From positions 1,272,285 through 1,336,284 of the forward strand of contig NZ_JACHUZ010000013.1 of NCBI RefSeq assembly GCF_019903425.1: a stretch of DNA of 64,000 nucleotides, read 5' to 3'. Source of the stretch: Vreelandella halophila. GTDB taxonomy: Bacteria; Pseudomonadota; Gammaproteobacteria; Pseudomonadales; Oleiphilaceae. The position numbers were made by a program, and so were the translations under genes. The stretch's first letter is position 1. The number at the start of each line of letters is the position of its first letter. Positions 54,213 to 62,294 of the stretch are shown here, piece after piece. A model generated the notes under the pieces. The model worked only from the letters and a program-made list of their open reading frames with translations. It did no database searches and was not told the DNA's origin.

Positions 54213-55991
54213 TCAGGCCGCCCCGGCGGGGTAGACGGTACTGACGGTCAGTACCGTCATGATCCCGCAGAGAATGTTCAGGGGCAGGCCGGCGCGGATG
54301 AAATCGGTGAATTGGAACCCGCCGGGCCCGAAGACCATCAGGTTGGTCTGGTAGCCCAGGGGGGTGGTAAAGCTGGCGGAGGCCGCCATCATCAGGGTGA
54401 GTACGAAGGGCTCCGCCGGCATGCCGGTGCTCTGGGTGATGGCCAGAACAATCGGCAGCGTCAGAAGCGCTGCTGCATTGTTGGTGATCATTTCCGTCAT
54501 GAGGTTCACAAGGGCATAGGTGGCCACCAGCATGAGCAGGTAATCACCGGCCGTGAGGCTGAGCACACCATGAGCCAGCCAGGCCGCAGCGCCGGTCTTG
54601 TCCATGGCGTTACCCAGTGCAAAGGAGCAGGCGATGGTCAGCAGGACATGGCCGTCCAGGCTCCGGCGCGCGAGGTTGAGGTTGAGGCAATTGCTGGCCA
54701 GCATTGCCAGTGCCCCTACCATGGCGGCATGCAGCATTGACAGCGTGTCGGTGGCCGCCAGCAGGACCACGCCCCCCAGAATCGCCCAGGCGCGCCAGGA
54801 TTTGCGATGGTCCGGGCTTTCCTCCTCGGTATCATTGACCAGCAGGAAATCCCGCGAGTAGCGCTGCCGGGTCACGAATACAGGCCGGGCTTCCAGCAGC
54901 AGCGTGTCCGCCGATTCCAGGCGGATGTTGCCCAGGTTGCCTTCAATGCGCTTGCCATTACGCGCGATGGCCAGGACCACCGCGCCGTATTTCTCCCGGA
55001 AACGGCTCTCGCGGATGGTACTGCCCACAGCCAGGCATTCGGGTGACACCACAGCCTCGACAATGCGGCGCTCCGGCGCCTCCTTGGCAAGCAGGGGCTG
55101 TTCCTCGGTGGAGGGCACCAGACCACGGATCTGGCGCAGCTCGATGATCGACTGCACATCACCGGCGAACACCAGGCGGTCACCGCTGCGCAGCCGCTCT
55201 TCGGACGGTACGGCGGTGACGACGCCGCCCTCGCGTTCGATTTCCACCAGGTACAGCCCCTGAAGGTGGCGTAGTCCGGCTTCCTCCACGGTCTGCCCCA
55301 CCAGTGGGCCGTCATTGGCCACGGCCATCTCCACCGTGTATTCACGAAAATCCCCGAACATCTGCCTGCCGTTGTTCCTGCGGCCCCGCAGCACGAACGG
55401 CAGCCAGAGTATGATGAAGGCAAGGCCGACCAATATTACTGGCACGCTGATGCGGGTTATATCAAAAAGGTGGAAGCCCTCGGTGTCCGCAAGGTCCACA
55501 TAGAGCCCGTTGACGATGAGGTTGGTGCTGGTACCGATGAGCGTCAGGGTGCCACCGAGGATGGCGGCGTAGCTCAGGGTCATGAGCAGCGGCGCCACGG
55601 GAATGCCGTGGTGGCGGGCCCAGCGGGCCACAGCGGGGATGAAGGTGGCGACCACCGGGGTATTGTTCAGGAAGCCGCTGAGGCCGGCGACCGGGGCGAT
55701 GACCCGGGCCTGGGCGTAGCGTACCGTTTCCGGGTGCCCGAGCAGGTGCTTGATGATCCAGTCCAGTCCACCGGTGTTGTGGATGCCGGCCGCTATCACG
55801 TACATGAAGGCAACGGTGATCAGGCCACTGTTGCTGAACCCGGCCAGCGCCTCCTGGTGGGTCAGGATGCCGGAGACGGTCAGGAAGATCAGGGCGGTGA
55901 GCATGACCAGGTCGGTACCCAGGCGTGTGGTCATCAGGGTGATGAGCACACCGGCCACGGTCATAAGGCTTATCCAGCCGTTCCAGTCCAT
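54213..55991 (-). CDS. SLC13/DASS permease with RCK_C (TrkA-C) domains
   Basis: This 592-residue protein has two membrane halves flanking a cytoplasmic stretch (about 210-390) with two TrkA-C/RCK_C modules. Divalent-anion permease motifs include SGFLNNTPVVATFIP and LIGTSTNLIVNG. Related proteins carry sulfate, dicarboxylates or similar anions with Na+. The ligand is not determined here. The start is supported by a purine-rich site (AGAGGCGGA) right before ATG. It is convergent with the OmpA-like gene, four bases apart. Confidence 0.9.
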   Translation of the reverse strand: MDWNGWISLMTVAGVLITLMTTRLGTDLVMLTALIFLTVSGILTHQEALAGFSNSGLITVAFMYVIAAGIHNTGGLDWIIKHLLGHPETVRYAQARVIAPVAGLSGFLNNTPVVATFIPAVARWARHHGIPVAPLLMTLSYAAILGGTLTLIGTSTNLIVNGLYVDLADTEGFHLFDITRISVPVILVGLAFIILWLPFVLRGRRNNGRQMFGDFREYTVEMAVANDGPLVGQTVEEAGLRHLQGLYLVEIEREGGVVTAVPSEERLRSGDRLVFAGDVQSIIELRQIRGLVPSTEEQPLLAKEAPERRIVEAVVSPECLAVGSTIRESRFREKYGAVVLAIARNGKRIEGNLGNIRLESADTLLLEARPVFVTRQRYSRDFLLVNDTEEESPDHRKSWRAWAILGGVVLLAATDTLSMLHAAMVGALAMLASNCLNLNLARRSLDGHVLLTIACSFALGNAMDKTGAAAWLAHGVLSLTAGDYLLMLVATYALVNLMTEMITNNAAALLTLPIVLAITQSTGMPAEPFVLTLMMAASASFTTPLGYQTNLMVFGPGGFQFTDFIRAGLPLNILCGIMTVLTVSTVYPAGAA

Positions 55992-56125
55992 TCCGCCTCT
56001 CGGGTCATCTGTGAAATACCGGGAGAGGCTATCACTGGCCCATATTACCAGAAAGCCTGATTGTTCATTTTAATATTCGTTTTTGGAATTACGAAGGTAG
56101 GAGGAAACACAGGAAGGGGAAAGCA

Positions 56126-56149
56126 GGGCACCCGACTGGGCGGGTGCCC
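56126..56149 (-). terminator. Probable terminator after the coiled-coil gene
   Basis: GGGCACCCG and CGGGTGCCC form a nine-base-pair stem with a six-base loop just beyond the stop at 56160. The following minus-strand sequence is pyrimidine-rich (TGCTTTCCCC) rather than a pure T-run. The rest of 55992-56159 shows nothing distinct. Confidence 0.5.
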
Positions 56150-56159
56150 CGGGACGGGA

Positions 56160-56441
56160 TCAGGAGCGCCGGTTCAGGAAATCCTCAACCTTGCTCCTGA
56201 GCTCGCTGAGGCGCGACTCGCCACTGGCACGCAGTTCCTCAAGCCGTGTCCGGGCTGTATCAATGTCCTCCTTGAGATCGGAAATCCGCTTGGCGGTCTT
56301 TTCCTTGAGCTCTTCCGTCGCCTCTTGGTTCTCGGCCTTGGCCTTGTACTCATTGAACTGCGCCCGAAGAGTCTCGAGCCGACTTTCCCAGCTCTCAACC
56401 TGCGTTTCCAGTTTCTGGATCAGCGTATCCTTCAGTGACAT
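56160..56441 (-). CDS. Small coiled-coil protein
   Basis: This 93-residue, highly charged protein is almost entirely heptad-repeat helix (IQKLETQVESWESRLETLRAQ and onward), with no signal peptide. It has an excellent ribosome-binding site (GAGGAGG) between its start and the serA stop 20 bases upstream, so it is probably co-transcribed with serA. I recognise no named family with confidence. It could be a small structural or regulatory partner. Confidence 0.7.
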   Translation of the reverse strand: MSLKDTLIQKLETQVESWESRLETLRAQFNEYKAKAENQEATEELKEKTAKRISDLKEDIDTARTRLEELRASGESRLSELRSKVEDFLNRRS

Positions 56442-56461
56442 GTCACACCTCCTCGAGTGTG

Positions 56462-57691
56462 TTAGAACAGTACCCGTGCCTTGATGGTGCCCTTCACTTC
56501 GCGCAGCTTCCTCAGGGCCACGTCGCTGTACGCTTTATCGACGTCCACTACGACATAACCAATCTGATCATTGGTGCGCAGGTACTGTCCACACACATTG
56601 ATGTCATTTTCCGAGAAGATCTGGTTGATTTCGGACATGACACCGGGGATGTTCTGGTGGATGTGCAGCAGCCGGTGCTGGTTCGGATGCTCGGGAAGCG
56701 CGACTTCCGGGAAGTTCACCGAGCCCACTGAGGTGCCGTTGTCGCTGTAGGTGGCCAGCTTGCCGGCGACCTCGGTACCGATGTTCTCCTGCGCTTCCAC
56801 GGTGGAGCCGCCCACGTGGGGGGTAAGAATGACGTTGTCGAACTCACGCAGCGGCGAGACGAACTCCTCGTCGTTGGACTTGGGCTCGGTCGGGAACACG
56901 TCCACGGCCGCACCGAGCAGTTTGCCGGAACGCAGGTTGTCCGCCAGGGCGTCGATATCCAGGACCGTGCCGCGCGAGGCGTTGATCAGGATCGAGCCCT
57001 GCTTCATCTGGGCCAGCTCGTTGGCGCCGAACATGTCGCGTGTGGATTCGGTCTCGGGCACATGCAGCGTGACCACGTCGGACATGGCCAGAAGCTCCTT
57101 CATGGAGCCCACCTGGGTGGCGTTGCCCAGCGGCAGCTTGGCGATGACGTCGTAGAAGTAGACGTGCATGCCCAGGGACTCGGCCAGCACGCTCAGCTGG
57201 GAGCCGATGTTGCCGTAGCCGATGATGCCCAGGTTCTTGCCTCGGGTTTCGTAACTGTTGCTGGCGGACTTGCGCCACACACCGCGGTGTGCCGCCGCGT
57301 TCTTATCCGGAGTGCCGCGCAGCAGCAGGATGGTCTGCGCGATCACCAGTTCCGCCACGCTGCGGGTGTTGGAGTGGGGCGCGTTGAATACGGCGATACC
57401 GCGCTTCTTGGCGGCTTCCAGGTCCACCTGGTTGGTGCCGATGCAGAAGCAGCCCACGGCCACGAGTTTGTTGGCGTGCTGGAATACCTTCTCGGTGAGC
57501 TGGGTGCGCGAACGGATGCCAATGAAATGGGCATCCTTGATCTTCTCCAGCAGCTCCTCCTCCGGCAGGGAGTGGCTGATATGCTCAATATTGGTGTATC
57601 CGGCCGCGTTCAGTATATCCACTGCCGATTGATGAACGCCCTCCAGCAGGAGGAAGCGGATCTTACTCTTGTCGAGTGATGTCTTAGCCAT
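56462..57691 (-). CDS. serA: D-3-phosphoglycerate dehydrogenase
   Basis: This 409-residue enzyme matches E. coli SerA (410) nearly end to end: KIRFLLLEGVHQSAVDIL, FCIGTNQVDLEAAKKRG, the NAD-binding GIIGYGNIGSQL, catalytic-region INASRGTVLDIDAL and HVGGST. A C-terminal ACT domain (HIHQNIPGVMSEIN) implies serine feedback. It catalyses the first step of serine synthesis and can reduce 2-oxoglutarate to D-2-hydroxyglutarate. ATG 57691 is chosen by homology; the longer frame to 57796 is not supported. It is divergent from the D-2-hydroxyglutarate dehydrogenase gene. Confidence 0.97.
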   Translation of the reverse strand: MAKTSLDKSKIRFLLLEGVHQSAVDILNAAGYTNIEHISHSLPEEELLEKIKDAHFIGIRSRTQLTEKVFQHANKLVAVGCFCIGTNQVDLEAAKKRGIAVFNAPHSNTRSVAELVIAQTILLLRGTPDKNAAAHRGVWRKSASNSYETRGKNLGIIGYGNIGSQLSVLAESLGMHVYFYDVIAKLPLGNATQVGSMKELLAMSDVVTLHVPETESTRDMFGANELAQMKQGSILINASRGTVLDIDALADNLRSGKLLGAAVDVFPTEPKSNDEEFVSPLREFDNVILTPHVGGSTVEAQENIGTEVAGKLATYSDNGTSVGSVNFPEVALPEHPNQHRLLHIHQNIPGVMSEINQIFSENDINVCGQYLRTNDQIGYVVVDVDKAYSDVALRKLREVKGTIKARVLF

Positions 57692-57775
57692 GACAGAAAA
57701 TTCCCGTCTGAGTCGAGTTTCCGAAAAAAATAAAATGAAATCAGAAAGTTGCGGTCTCCGCCGCATTGTTGGAGA

Positions 57776-57793
57776 AGCTATGGTAGCATAGCT
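57776..57793. promoter_or_regulatory. Inverted repeat between serA and the D2HG dehydrogenase gene
   Basis: AGCTATG-GTAG-CATAGCT is a perfect seven-base-arm repeat in the shared 162-base divergent promoter region, a likely dimeric regulator site acting on one or both genes. A second small hairpin (CCGAC-TTTTG-GTCGG, 57806-57820) follows in the dehydrogenase leader. Confidence 0.5.
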
Positions 57794-57853
57794 CACTACT
57801 TTTTCCCGACTTTTGGTCGGATTTTGAACAGATCCTGGAGGAATCCTGACGCT

Positions 57854-59263
57854 ATGAGTACAACGGCAACGGCGTTCGATCCGCAGACACTCGAAGGACT
57901 TCTTACCGACGGCGGCAAGGTCCTGACCGCCCCGGATGACCTGGCCGCCTATGGCTGCGACTGGACCCGCATCTACGATCCGGCGCCGCTGGCGGTGGTG
58001 CTGCCGAAGTCAACGGAGGAAGTACAGGCCATTGTCCGTTACGCGAACGAGCAGAAGATGGCGCTGGTGCCCTCCGGCGGCCGAACAGGCTTGAGTGCAG
58101 GCGCTGTTGCCGCCAACGGTGAGCTTGTGGTCGCCATGGACCGCATGAACCGGATTCTGGATTTCAACGCCAATGACCGCCTGGTGCAGTGCGAGGCGGG
58201 CGTGGTGACCGAGCAGCTCCAGCAGTACGCGGAGGAGCAGGGTCTGTACTATCCGGTGGATTTCGCCTCGGCGGGCTCCAGTGAGCTGGGCGGCAACATT
58301 GCCACCAACGCCGGCGGCATCAAGGTGATCCGCTACGGCATGACCCGGGACTGGGTGCTGGGCCTGAAAGTGGTGACCGGTTCCGGCGAGATTCTTGAGC
58401 TCAACAACGGGCTCGAGAAGAACAACACCGGCTATGACCTGCGTCATCTGTTCATCGGCGGCGAGGGCACCCTGGGCTTCATCACCGAGGCGACCATGAA
58501 GCTGGCCCGCCAGCCGTCCAACCTCACGGTGATGGTGCTGGGTCTGAATGACCTGAGCAATACCATGGATGTGCTCCAGAGCTTCCGCTCCAAGCTGGAC
58601 CTGACCGCTTACGAGTTCTTCTCCAATGAGGCGATCGAGCATGTTCAGGCGCACGCCGAGGTGCCGCGGCCGTTCGAGACCGAGTGCCCCTACTACGCGC
58701 TGTTGGAGTTCGAGGCGACCTCCGAGGGTGTGATGGAGGAGGCCATGGCGCTGTTCGAGCACTGTGTGGAGCAGGAGTGGGTGGTTGATGGGGTGATCAG
58801 CCAGAGCGAGAGCCAGGCGGAGAAGCTGTGGCAGCTGCGTGAGCGGATCTCGGAATCCATTGCGCCGCACACGCCCTACAAGAACGATCTATCGGTACGG
58901 ATCTCGCGTGTACCGGAGTTCCTGAACGAGATCCATTCGATGGTCCAGAAGGAGTATCCGGATTTCGAGATCATCTGGTACGGCCACATCGGCGACGGCA
59001 ACCTGCACTTGAACATCCTCAAGCCGGGCGATATGGAGAAGCAGGAGTTTTTCAAGCGCTGTGAGACGGTGAACGATCTGGTGTTTGATATCGTTCAGCG
59101 TTACGAGGGCAGTGTCTCCGCTGAGCATGGTGTGGGGATGGTGAAGAAGAAGTACCTCGGGTTTACCAAGAGTGCCGAGGAGATTGCCGTTATGAAGGGG
59201 ATCAAGAAGGTGTTTGATCCCAACGGCATCATGAACCCGGGTAAGCTGATCGACGCGGACTGA
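57854..59263 (+). CDS. FAD-linked D-2-hydroxyglutarate dehydrogenase
   Basis: This 469-residue protein has a VAO/PCMH FAD-binding domain (VPSGGRTGLSAGAV, SSELGGNIATNAGGIKVIRYG). Its C-terminal FAD-oxidase domain has the metal/substrate motif GHIGDGNLHLNI and the SAEHGVG ending. It oxidises D-2-hydroxyglutarate to 2-oxoglutarate; D-lactate dehydrogenase is the main alternative. Coupling of this enzyme with SerA has been reported in Pseudomonas stutzeri, where it recycles the SerA side-product, and the divergent pairing here supports that reading. The start at 57854 follows GGAGGAA with somewhat long spacing. Confidence 0.88.
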   Translation: MSTTATAFDPQTLEGLLTDGGKVLTAPDDLAAYGCDWTRIYDPAPLAVVLPKSTEEVQAIVRYANEQKMALVPSGGRTGLSAGAVAANGELVVAMDRMNRILDFNANDRLVQCEAGVVTEQLQQYAEEQGLYYPVDFASAGSSELGGNIATNAGGIKVIRYGMTRDWVLGLKVVTGSGEILELNNGLEKNNTGYDLRHLFIGGEGTLGFITEATMKLARQPSNLTVMVLGLNDLSNTMDVLQSFRSKLDLTAYEFFSNEAIEHVQAHAEVPRPFETECPYYALLEFEATSEGVMEEAMALFEHCVEQEWVVDGVISQSESQAEKLWQLRERISESIAPHTPYKNDLSVRISRVPEFLNEIHSMVQKEYPDFEIIWYGHIGDGNLHLNILKPGDMEKQEFFKRCETVNDLVFDIVQRYEGSVSAEHGVGMVKKKYLGFTKSAEEIAVMKGIKKVFDPNGIMNPGKLIDAD

Positions 59264-59478
59264 CCCAGTTTGTTCGTGGGGCGCTGAAGGTGGCTTCTGG
59301 TTCATTGCGGATGACGAACCGGGGGCTGCTCTCAGCGGCCGCTTTGCCTTCCTTTCAGCTGCGCCTTTCCCAGTGCCGGTGAAACCAGCACCATTCCATT
59401 ACTGGCACACTGCCTAGTTACGTTGAGCTCATAGGAGATTCGCTCAACGAATGTGGTGATACGTAGCTACGTGTACAA

Positions 59479-59550
59479 GCCCAACAAGCGCTTGCAGCGG
59501 ATGGCCCGCGCGCAAGGCGCTTGCGCCACCGCTGAAGCTGGTGGTTAGCT
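59479..59550 (+). repeat. attC-like integron recombination site
   Basis: This 72-base imperfect palindrome opens with GCCCAAC (59479), which fits RYYYAAC, and closes with GTTAGCT (59544). The arms GCTTGCAGCGG and CCGCTGAAGC pair with one unpaired G, like the extrahelical base of attC. AAC/GTT ends, unpaired four- to five-base spacers and an inner hairpin (GCGCAAG/CTTGCGC) complete the architecture. The closing GTTAGCT departs from GTTRRRY at one base. The remaining stretch 59264-59478 has no gene, only a hairpin at 59421-59449 and the palindrome ACGTAGCTACGT at 59461. Confidence 0.65.
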
Positions 59551-59564
59551 TCTCAGGAGACCTC

Positions 59565-60074
59565 ATGCCGATCCTTCGGTGCACAAAGAAGCTTCAGAAA
59601 GAAATGGGGCTTCGCGGCGTCAGTAATGAAACTGGTGAGCTCGAAAGTTCGCCGCTCGGGTCCTGGCACGCGGACCTTATGTATATTGCCAGGCGGAAGT
59701 GCGTACTCTTCGCCAATGACCGCACGCTGTTCAACTTCATCGCCACTGATGTATCTCGCGCCGAGATCAGGCAACTGGACCAACTCTTCATCGGTTATTT
59801 GTCGTGCGTCTTGAACGAAGAGGATCTCCCCAAAGCGTTATTAGACCGAATCGTGGAGGAGTTTTCCACTATTACGTATGGAAACACAAACGACCGAAGC
59901 GTTCTGGGTTCCATGAACGACTTAGCGCTCAACTATGAGTGCCGCATTCTCGATGCGGGCGGCGTGCATAGTGCTCAGGTGCCGCAGATAATCAAAGACC
60001 TGAACCACATGCCTATGGGCGCCCTCAACTACGCATACGCAATTGACGCGCTTCAGGCAGCTTATGCAACTTGA
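59565..60074 (+). CDS. DUF6933 family protein
   Basis: This 169-residue soluble protein has the DUF6933 start pattern (ILRCTKKLQKEM, then a GSWHADLMYIARRKCVLFANDRTLF stretch). No function is known. ATG 59565 has AGGAGA just ahead of it. The start lies only 15 bases after the attC-like site, the spacing expected for a gene carried by an integron cassette. Its composition is less GC-rich than the flanking genes, consistent with acquisition. Confidence 0.75.
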   Translation: MPILRCTKKLQKEMGLRGVSNETGELESSPLGSWHADLMYIARRKCVLFANDRTLFNFIATDVSRAEIRQLDQLFIGYLSCVLNEEDLPKALLDRIVEEFSTITYGNTNDRSVLGSMNDLALNYECRILDAGGVHSAQVPQIIKDLNHMPMGALNYAYAIDALQAAYAT

Positions 60075-60154
60075 AGCCGACAAGACCAAGTACCGTGACA
60101 GCTTTACACCTCCACAATCTTGCCTGATGAGTAAAAAAGGGATAATTTATACTC

Positions 60155-60418
60155 ATGAAATGGTTCGAGTTCGACGACGATAAGAGCAAGGCCAATCTGG
60201 CGAAGCACGGAATTGATTTCGGGGCGGCCCAAGAGCTGTGGCAAGATCCTGATCTTCTGGAAATTCAGGCTAAGACAGAAGGCGAGCCGCGCTTTCTCAT
60301 CATTGGCCGGATAGGAGCAAAGCATTGGTCTGCTGTCGTTACCTATAGAGAAGGTCGAATTCGCCTGATTTCTGTCAGGCGGGCTCGCAATAGAGAGGTG
60401 GAGCTGTATGAATGCTGA
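60155..60418 (+). CDS. brnT: BrnT toxin (ribonuclease)
   Basis: This 87-residue BrnT toxin carries the family pattern FEFDDDKSKANLAKHGIDFGAAQELW and the terminal ISVRRARNREVELYE. BrnT is a small ribonuclease of a type II toxin-antitoxin pair. It overlaps brnA by 11 bases, as usual. The region 60075-60154 before it is AT-rich, with possible promoter boxes (GATAAT, TATACT) that BrnA would be expected to repress. Confidence 0.93.
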   Translation: MKWFEFDDDKSKANLAKHGIDFGAAQELWQDPDLLEIQAKTEGEPRFLIIGRIGAKHWSAVVTYREGRIRLISVRRARNREVELYEC

Positions 60419-60677
60419 AGAGTTCGACGACAAGTTTGATGCGGATAAGGAAGATGTCGTTGACGATCTGGACCTTTCGACAGCGCGTCGGGTGAACCAG
60501 GAACAGAAGCGTATCAATGTTGATTTTCCGTCCTGGGTTGTTGAAGCATTGGATCGCGAAGCAGCCCGAATAGGCGTCACAAGACAGTCGATCATCAAGG
60601 TCTGGTTGGTTGAACGTCTGGAAGCTGATGCTGCTAACAAGGCGATCAATGGTGACGCCGCAAGCGGCGCGGGTTAG
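60408..60677 (+). CDS. brnA: BrnA antitoxin with attC-encoded tail
   Basis: This 89-residue antitoxin has a ribbon-helix-helix DNA-binding part (RINVDFPSWVVEALDREAARIGVTRQSIIKVWLVERLE). It binds BrnT and represses the operon. The last 15 or so residues (AANKAINGDAASGAG) are read from an attC-like sequence, a feature of cassette genes whose frame runs into the recombination site. The stop is the TAG inside GGTTAGC. Confidence 0.92.
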   Translation: MNAEEFDDKFDADKEDVVDDLDLSTARRVNQEQKRINVDFPSWVVEALDREAARIGVTRQSIIKVWLVERLEADAANKAINGDAASGAG

Positions 60678-60690
60678 CTCCGCGTTGGCC
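60632..60690 (+). repeat. Second attC-like element overlapping the brnA 3' end
   Basis: The 59-base stretch starts with GCTAACAAGGCG and contains the hairpin GCCGC-AA-GCGGC. It has GTTAGCT (60673) and a final GCGTTGGCC (60682). GCTAAC and GTTAGC are exact complements. The ends do not fit RYYYAAC/GTTRRRY perfectly, so it may be degenerate or may have recombined at a secondary site. Confidence 0.5.
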
Positions 60691-60866
60691 GGTTCATCGA
60701 GCTTGAGATCGTGCTCCGGCCTGACCAGAGCGAGACGGAGGGTCGGGCGATTGCGGACAGGTTGATGTCAGAGCTGGGCGTCGAGTCGTCGGATTTAGTC
60801 GCTGGCGCGTATGTGGATCTGGTGGCAAACGAAGAACCGCACAATAGTGTGGAGCCGACAGCCTAA
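60678..60866 (+). pseudogene. 3' fragment of a CYTH/class IV adenylate cyclase-like gene
   Basis: The frame is open but has no start codon of its own after the brnA stop. It encodes GRFIELEIVLRPDQSETEGR, then MSELGVESSDLVAGAYVDL, which resembles the C-terminal end of class IV adenylate cyclase/CYTH domain proteins. The 5' part is missing, and the fragment begins exactly at the second attC-like element. The stop TAA lies inside GCCTAAC (60861), another RYYYAAC match. Confidence 0.55.
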
Positions 60867-60894
60867 CGACTGCGGCTCACGCTTGACGTTATAA
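60861..60894 (+). repeat. Truncated attC-like end
   Basis: GCCTAAC at 60861 fits RYYYAAC and contains the stop of the CYTH fragment, as is common in cassettes. The complementary half is missing; GTTATAA at 60888 is only a poor match to GTTRRRY. It is probably a deletion remnant. The rest of 60895-60965 holds nothing recognisable. Confidence 0.3.
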
Positions 60895-60965
60895 CTAGCT
60901 GGAAAGCATGGAAACTTCCGCATATCAAAATTTAAAGCTCATTATCTTGGACGTTTTGATTCTTC

Positions 60966-62276
60966 TTATTCACCGTCCGTCAGGTACTCCTCCAGCAACG
61001 GCCGGAAATCGGTCTTCACGCCCAGGCGTTTCATCATCCAGTAGTGGCCGGCGATCATGCGGTCGATGAGGATGCTTTCGACCGGGGGCTTGAAGGCGTT
61101 CAGGTACTGGAAGACGGATCGGGTGTTGGCGGCAACCTGCTGGTGGAGGTCGGACTGGCCGTAGTCGTAGGGCTGGTTGGCCGGGTCCAGGGGCTGGTAG
61201 AAGATGTCGCGCCACATTCTGTAGTACTCGGGGTCCACCGGCGGGTGGTCTTCCACGCGGGCGCCGAGGTGGATCAGGTGCTGGTCGAGGGCGGCGTAGT
61301 CCTCGTTGAGGGCGTCGATGATGCAGTGGCGGTAGGCCGCAACGGTCGAGGGGCGCAGGGTTTTGACGCAGCCAAAGTCGTAGAGGATGACGGTGCCATC
61401 GGGCCTGTAGGCGAAGTTGCCGGCGTGGGGGTCGCCGTGGATGCAGCGATGGCGGAACAGGCCGTCGGCCATGGTGCGGAAGATGCGGTGGCCGATGAGG
61501 TTGATGGTGTCCTGGTCGTAGCGCTCGCGGGTCACCTCGCTGATGTGGTCGCCTTCGACCTTCTCCATGGTGAGCACGCGGCGCGAGCTGCGTTCCGGGA
61601 TGGCTTCCGGGATCAGGATGCCGTCGTCACCGCCGTGCTGCTGGGCAAAGTGGTGGATGTTGCGGGCTTCATTCTCGTAGTCGAGTTCCTCGTGCAGCCG
61701 GTCGCGCACTTCGTTGAAGAGGTCGTCGACGCTTTCCTTGGGCATTTTCAGCAGCCCGCCGAGGCGCAGGGCGGTGCGCAGCTGGCGCAGGTCGGAGTCG
61801 CAGGAGCGGTCGACGCCGGGGTACTGGATCTTGATGACCACCTGGCGACCATCAATGAGCTGGCCGGCATGGACCTGGCCGATGGAGGCGGCGGCGTAGG
61901 GGGTTTCGTCCACGCTGGCGAAGAGATTCTCCACACTGTCCCCGAGTTCGCTCTCGATCTGCTGTCGGATGACGGCGAATTCCATCGCCGGCGCCTCTTT
62001 CTGCAGGCGCTGGAGGGCATCGGTGAGTTCCCGGGGCAGGAAGTCCTGGGTCTGGGAGGCGATCTGGCCGACCTTCATGACCGCGCCCTTGAGCTCGCCG
62101 AGGGTGTCGACGATTTCCTCGGCCATGCGACTGTAGTACTCGTGGCGGCTTTCCTCGCTCTCTTCGCTGAACAGCCCGCGGGCCTTGCGCGCGGCGTAGC
62201 TGGAGGCGACCGAGCCGGTCATGCCGGCCAGCCGGAAGAATCGCCCGGTACGGGTTGTTACCGGTTTGCGGCTCAT
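60966..62276 (-). CDS. ABC1/UbiB-family atypical kinase-like protein
   Basis: This 436-residue soluble protein of the ABC1/ADCK/UbiB family has the KxGQ motif in AVMKVGQIASQTQDFLP, a lysine in VVIKIQYPGVD, the catalytic-loop HGDPHAGNF and the DFG equivalent YDFGCVK. It lacks the C-terminal membrane helices of UbiB, so it is the shorter AarF-type paralogue. Such proteins bind ATP and influence quinone or lipid metabolism. It is followed on the same strand by no close gene. Confidence 0.88.
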   Translation of the reverse strand: MSRKPVTTRTGRFFRLAGMTGSVASSYAARKARGLFSEESEESRHEYYSRMAEEIVDTLGELKGAVMKVGQIASQTQDFLPRELTDALQRLQKEAPAMEFAVIRQQIESELGDSVENLFASVDETPYAAASIGQVHAGQLIDGRQVVIKIQYPGVDRSCDSDLRQLRTALRLGGLLKMPKESVDDLFNEVRDRLHEELDYENEARNIHHFAQQHGGDDGILIPEAIPERSSRRVLTMEKVEGDHISEVTRERYDQDTINLIGHRIFRTMADGLFRHRCIHGDPHAGNFAYRPDGTVILYDFGCVKTLRPSTVAAYRHCIIDALNEDYAALDQHLIHLGARVEDHPPVDPEYYRMWRDIFYQPLDPANQPYDYGQSDLHQQVAANTRSVFQYLNAFKPPVESILIDRMIAGHYWMMKRLGVKTDFRPLLEEYLTDGE

Positions 62277-62294
62277 GAAGTGGCGTGACTCCGC

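Noticed and set aside
59421-59449. Hairpin CGTTGAGC with complementary GCTCAACG upstream of the attC-like site
   Set aside because: It lacks a T-run and attC end motifs, so it was kept only as a note and not called a terminator or a further attC.
60886-60895. ACGTTATAAC at the island edge, matching part of the operator at 25632-25641
   Set aside because: It lies at the 3' side of the UbiB-like gene with no promoter role apparent, and a ten-base AT-rich match can arise by chance.
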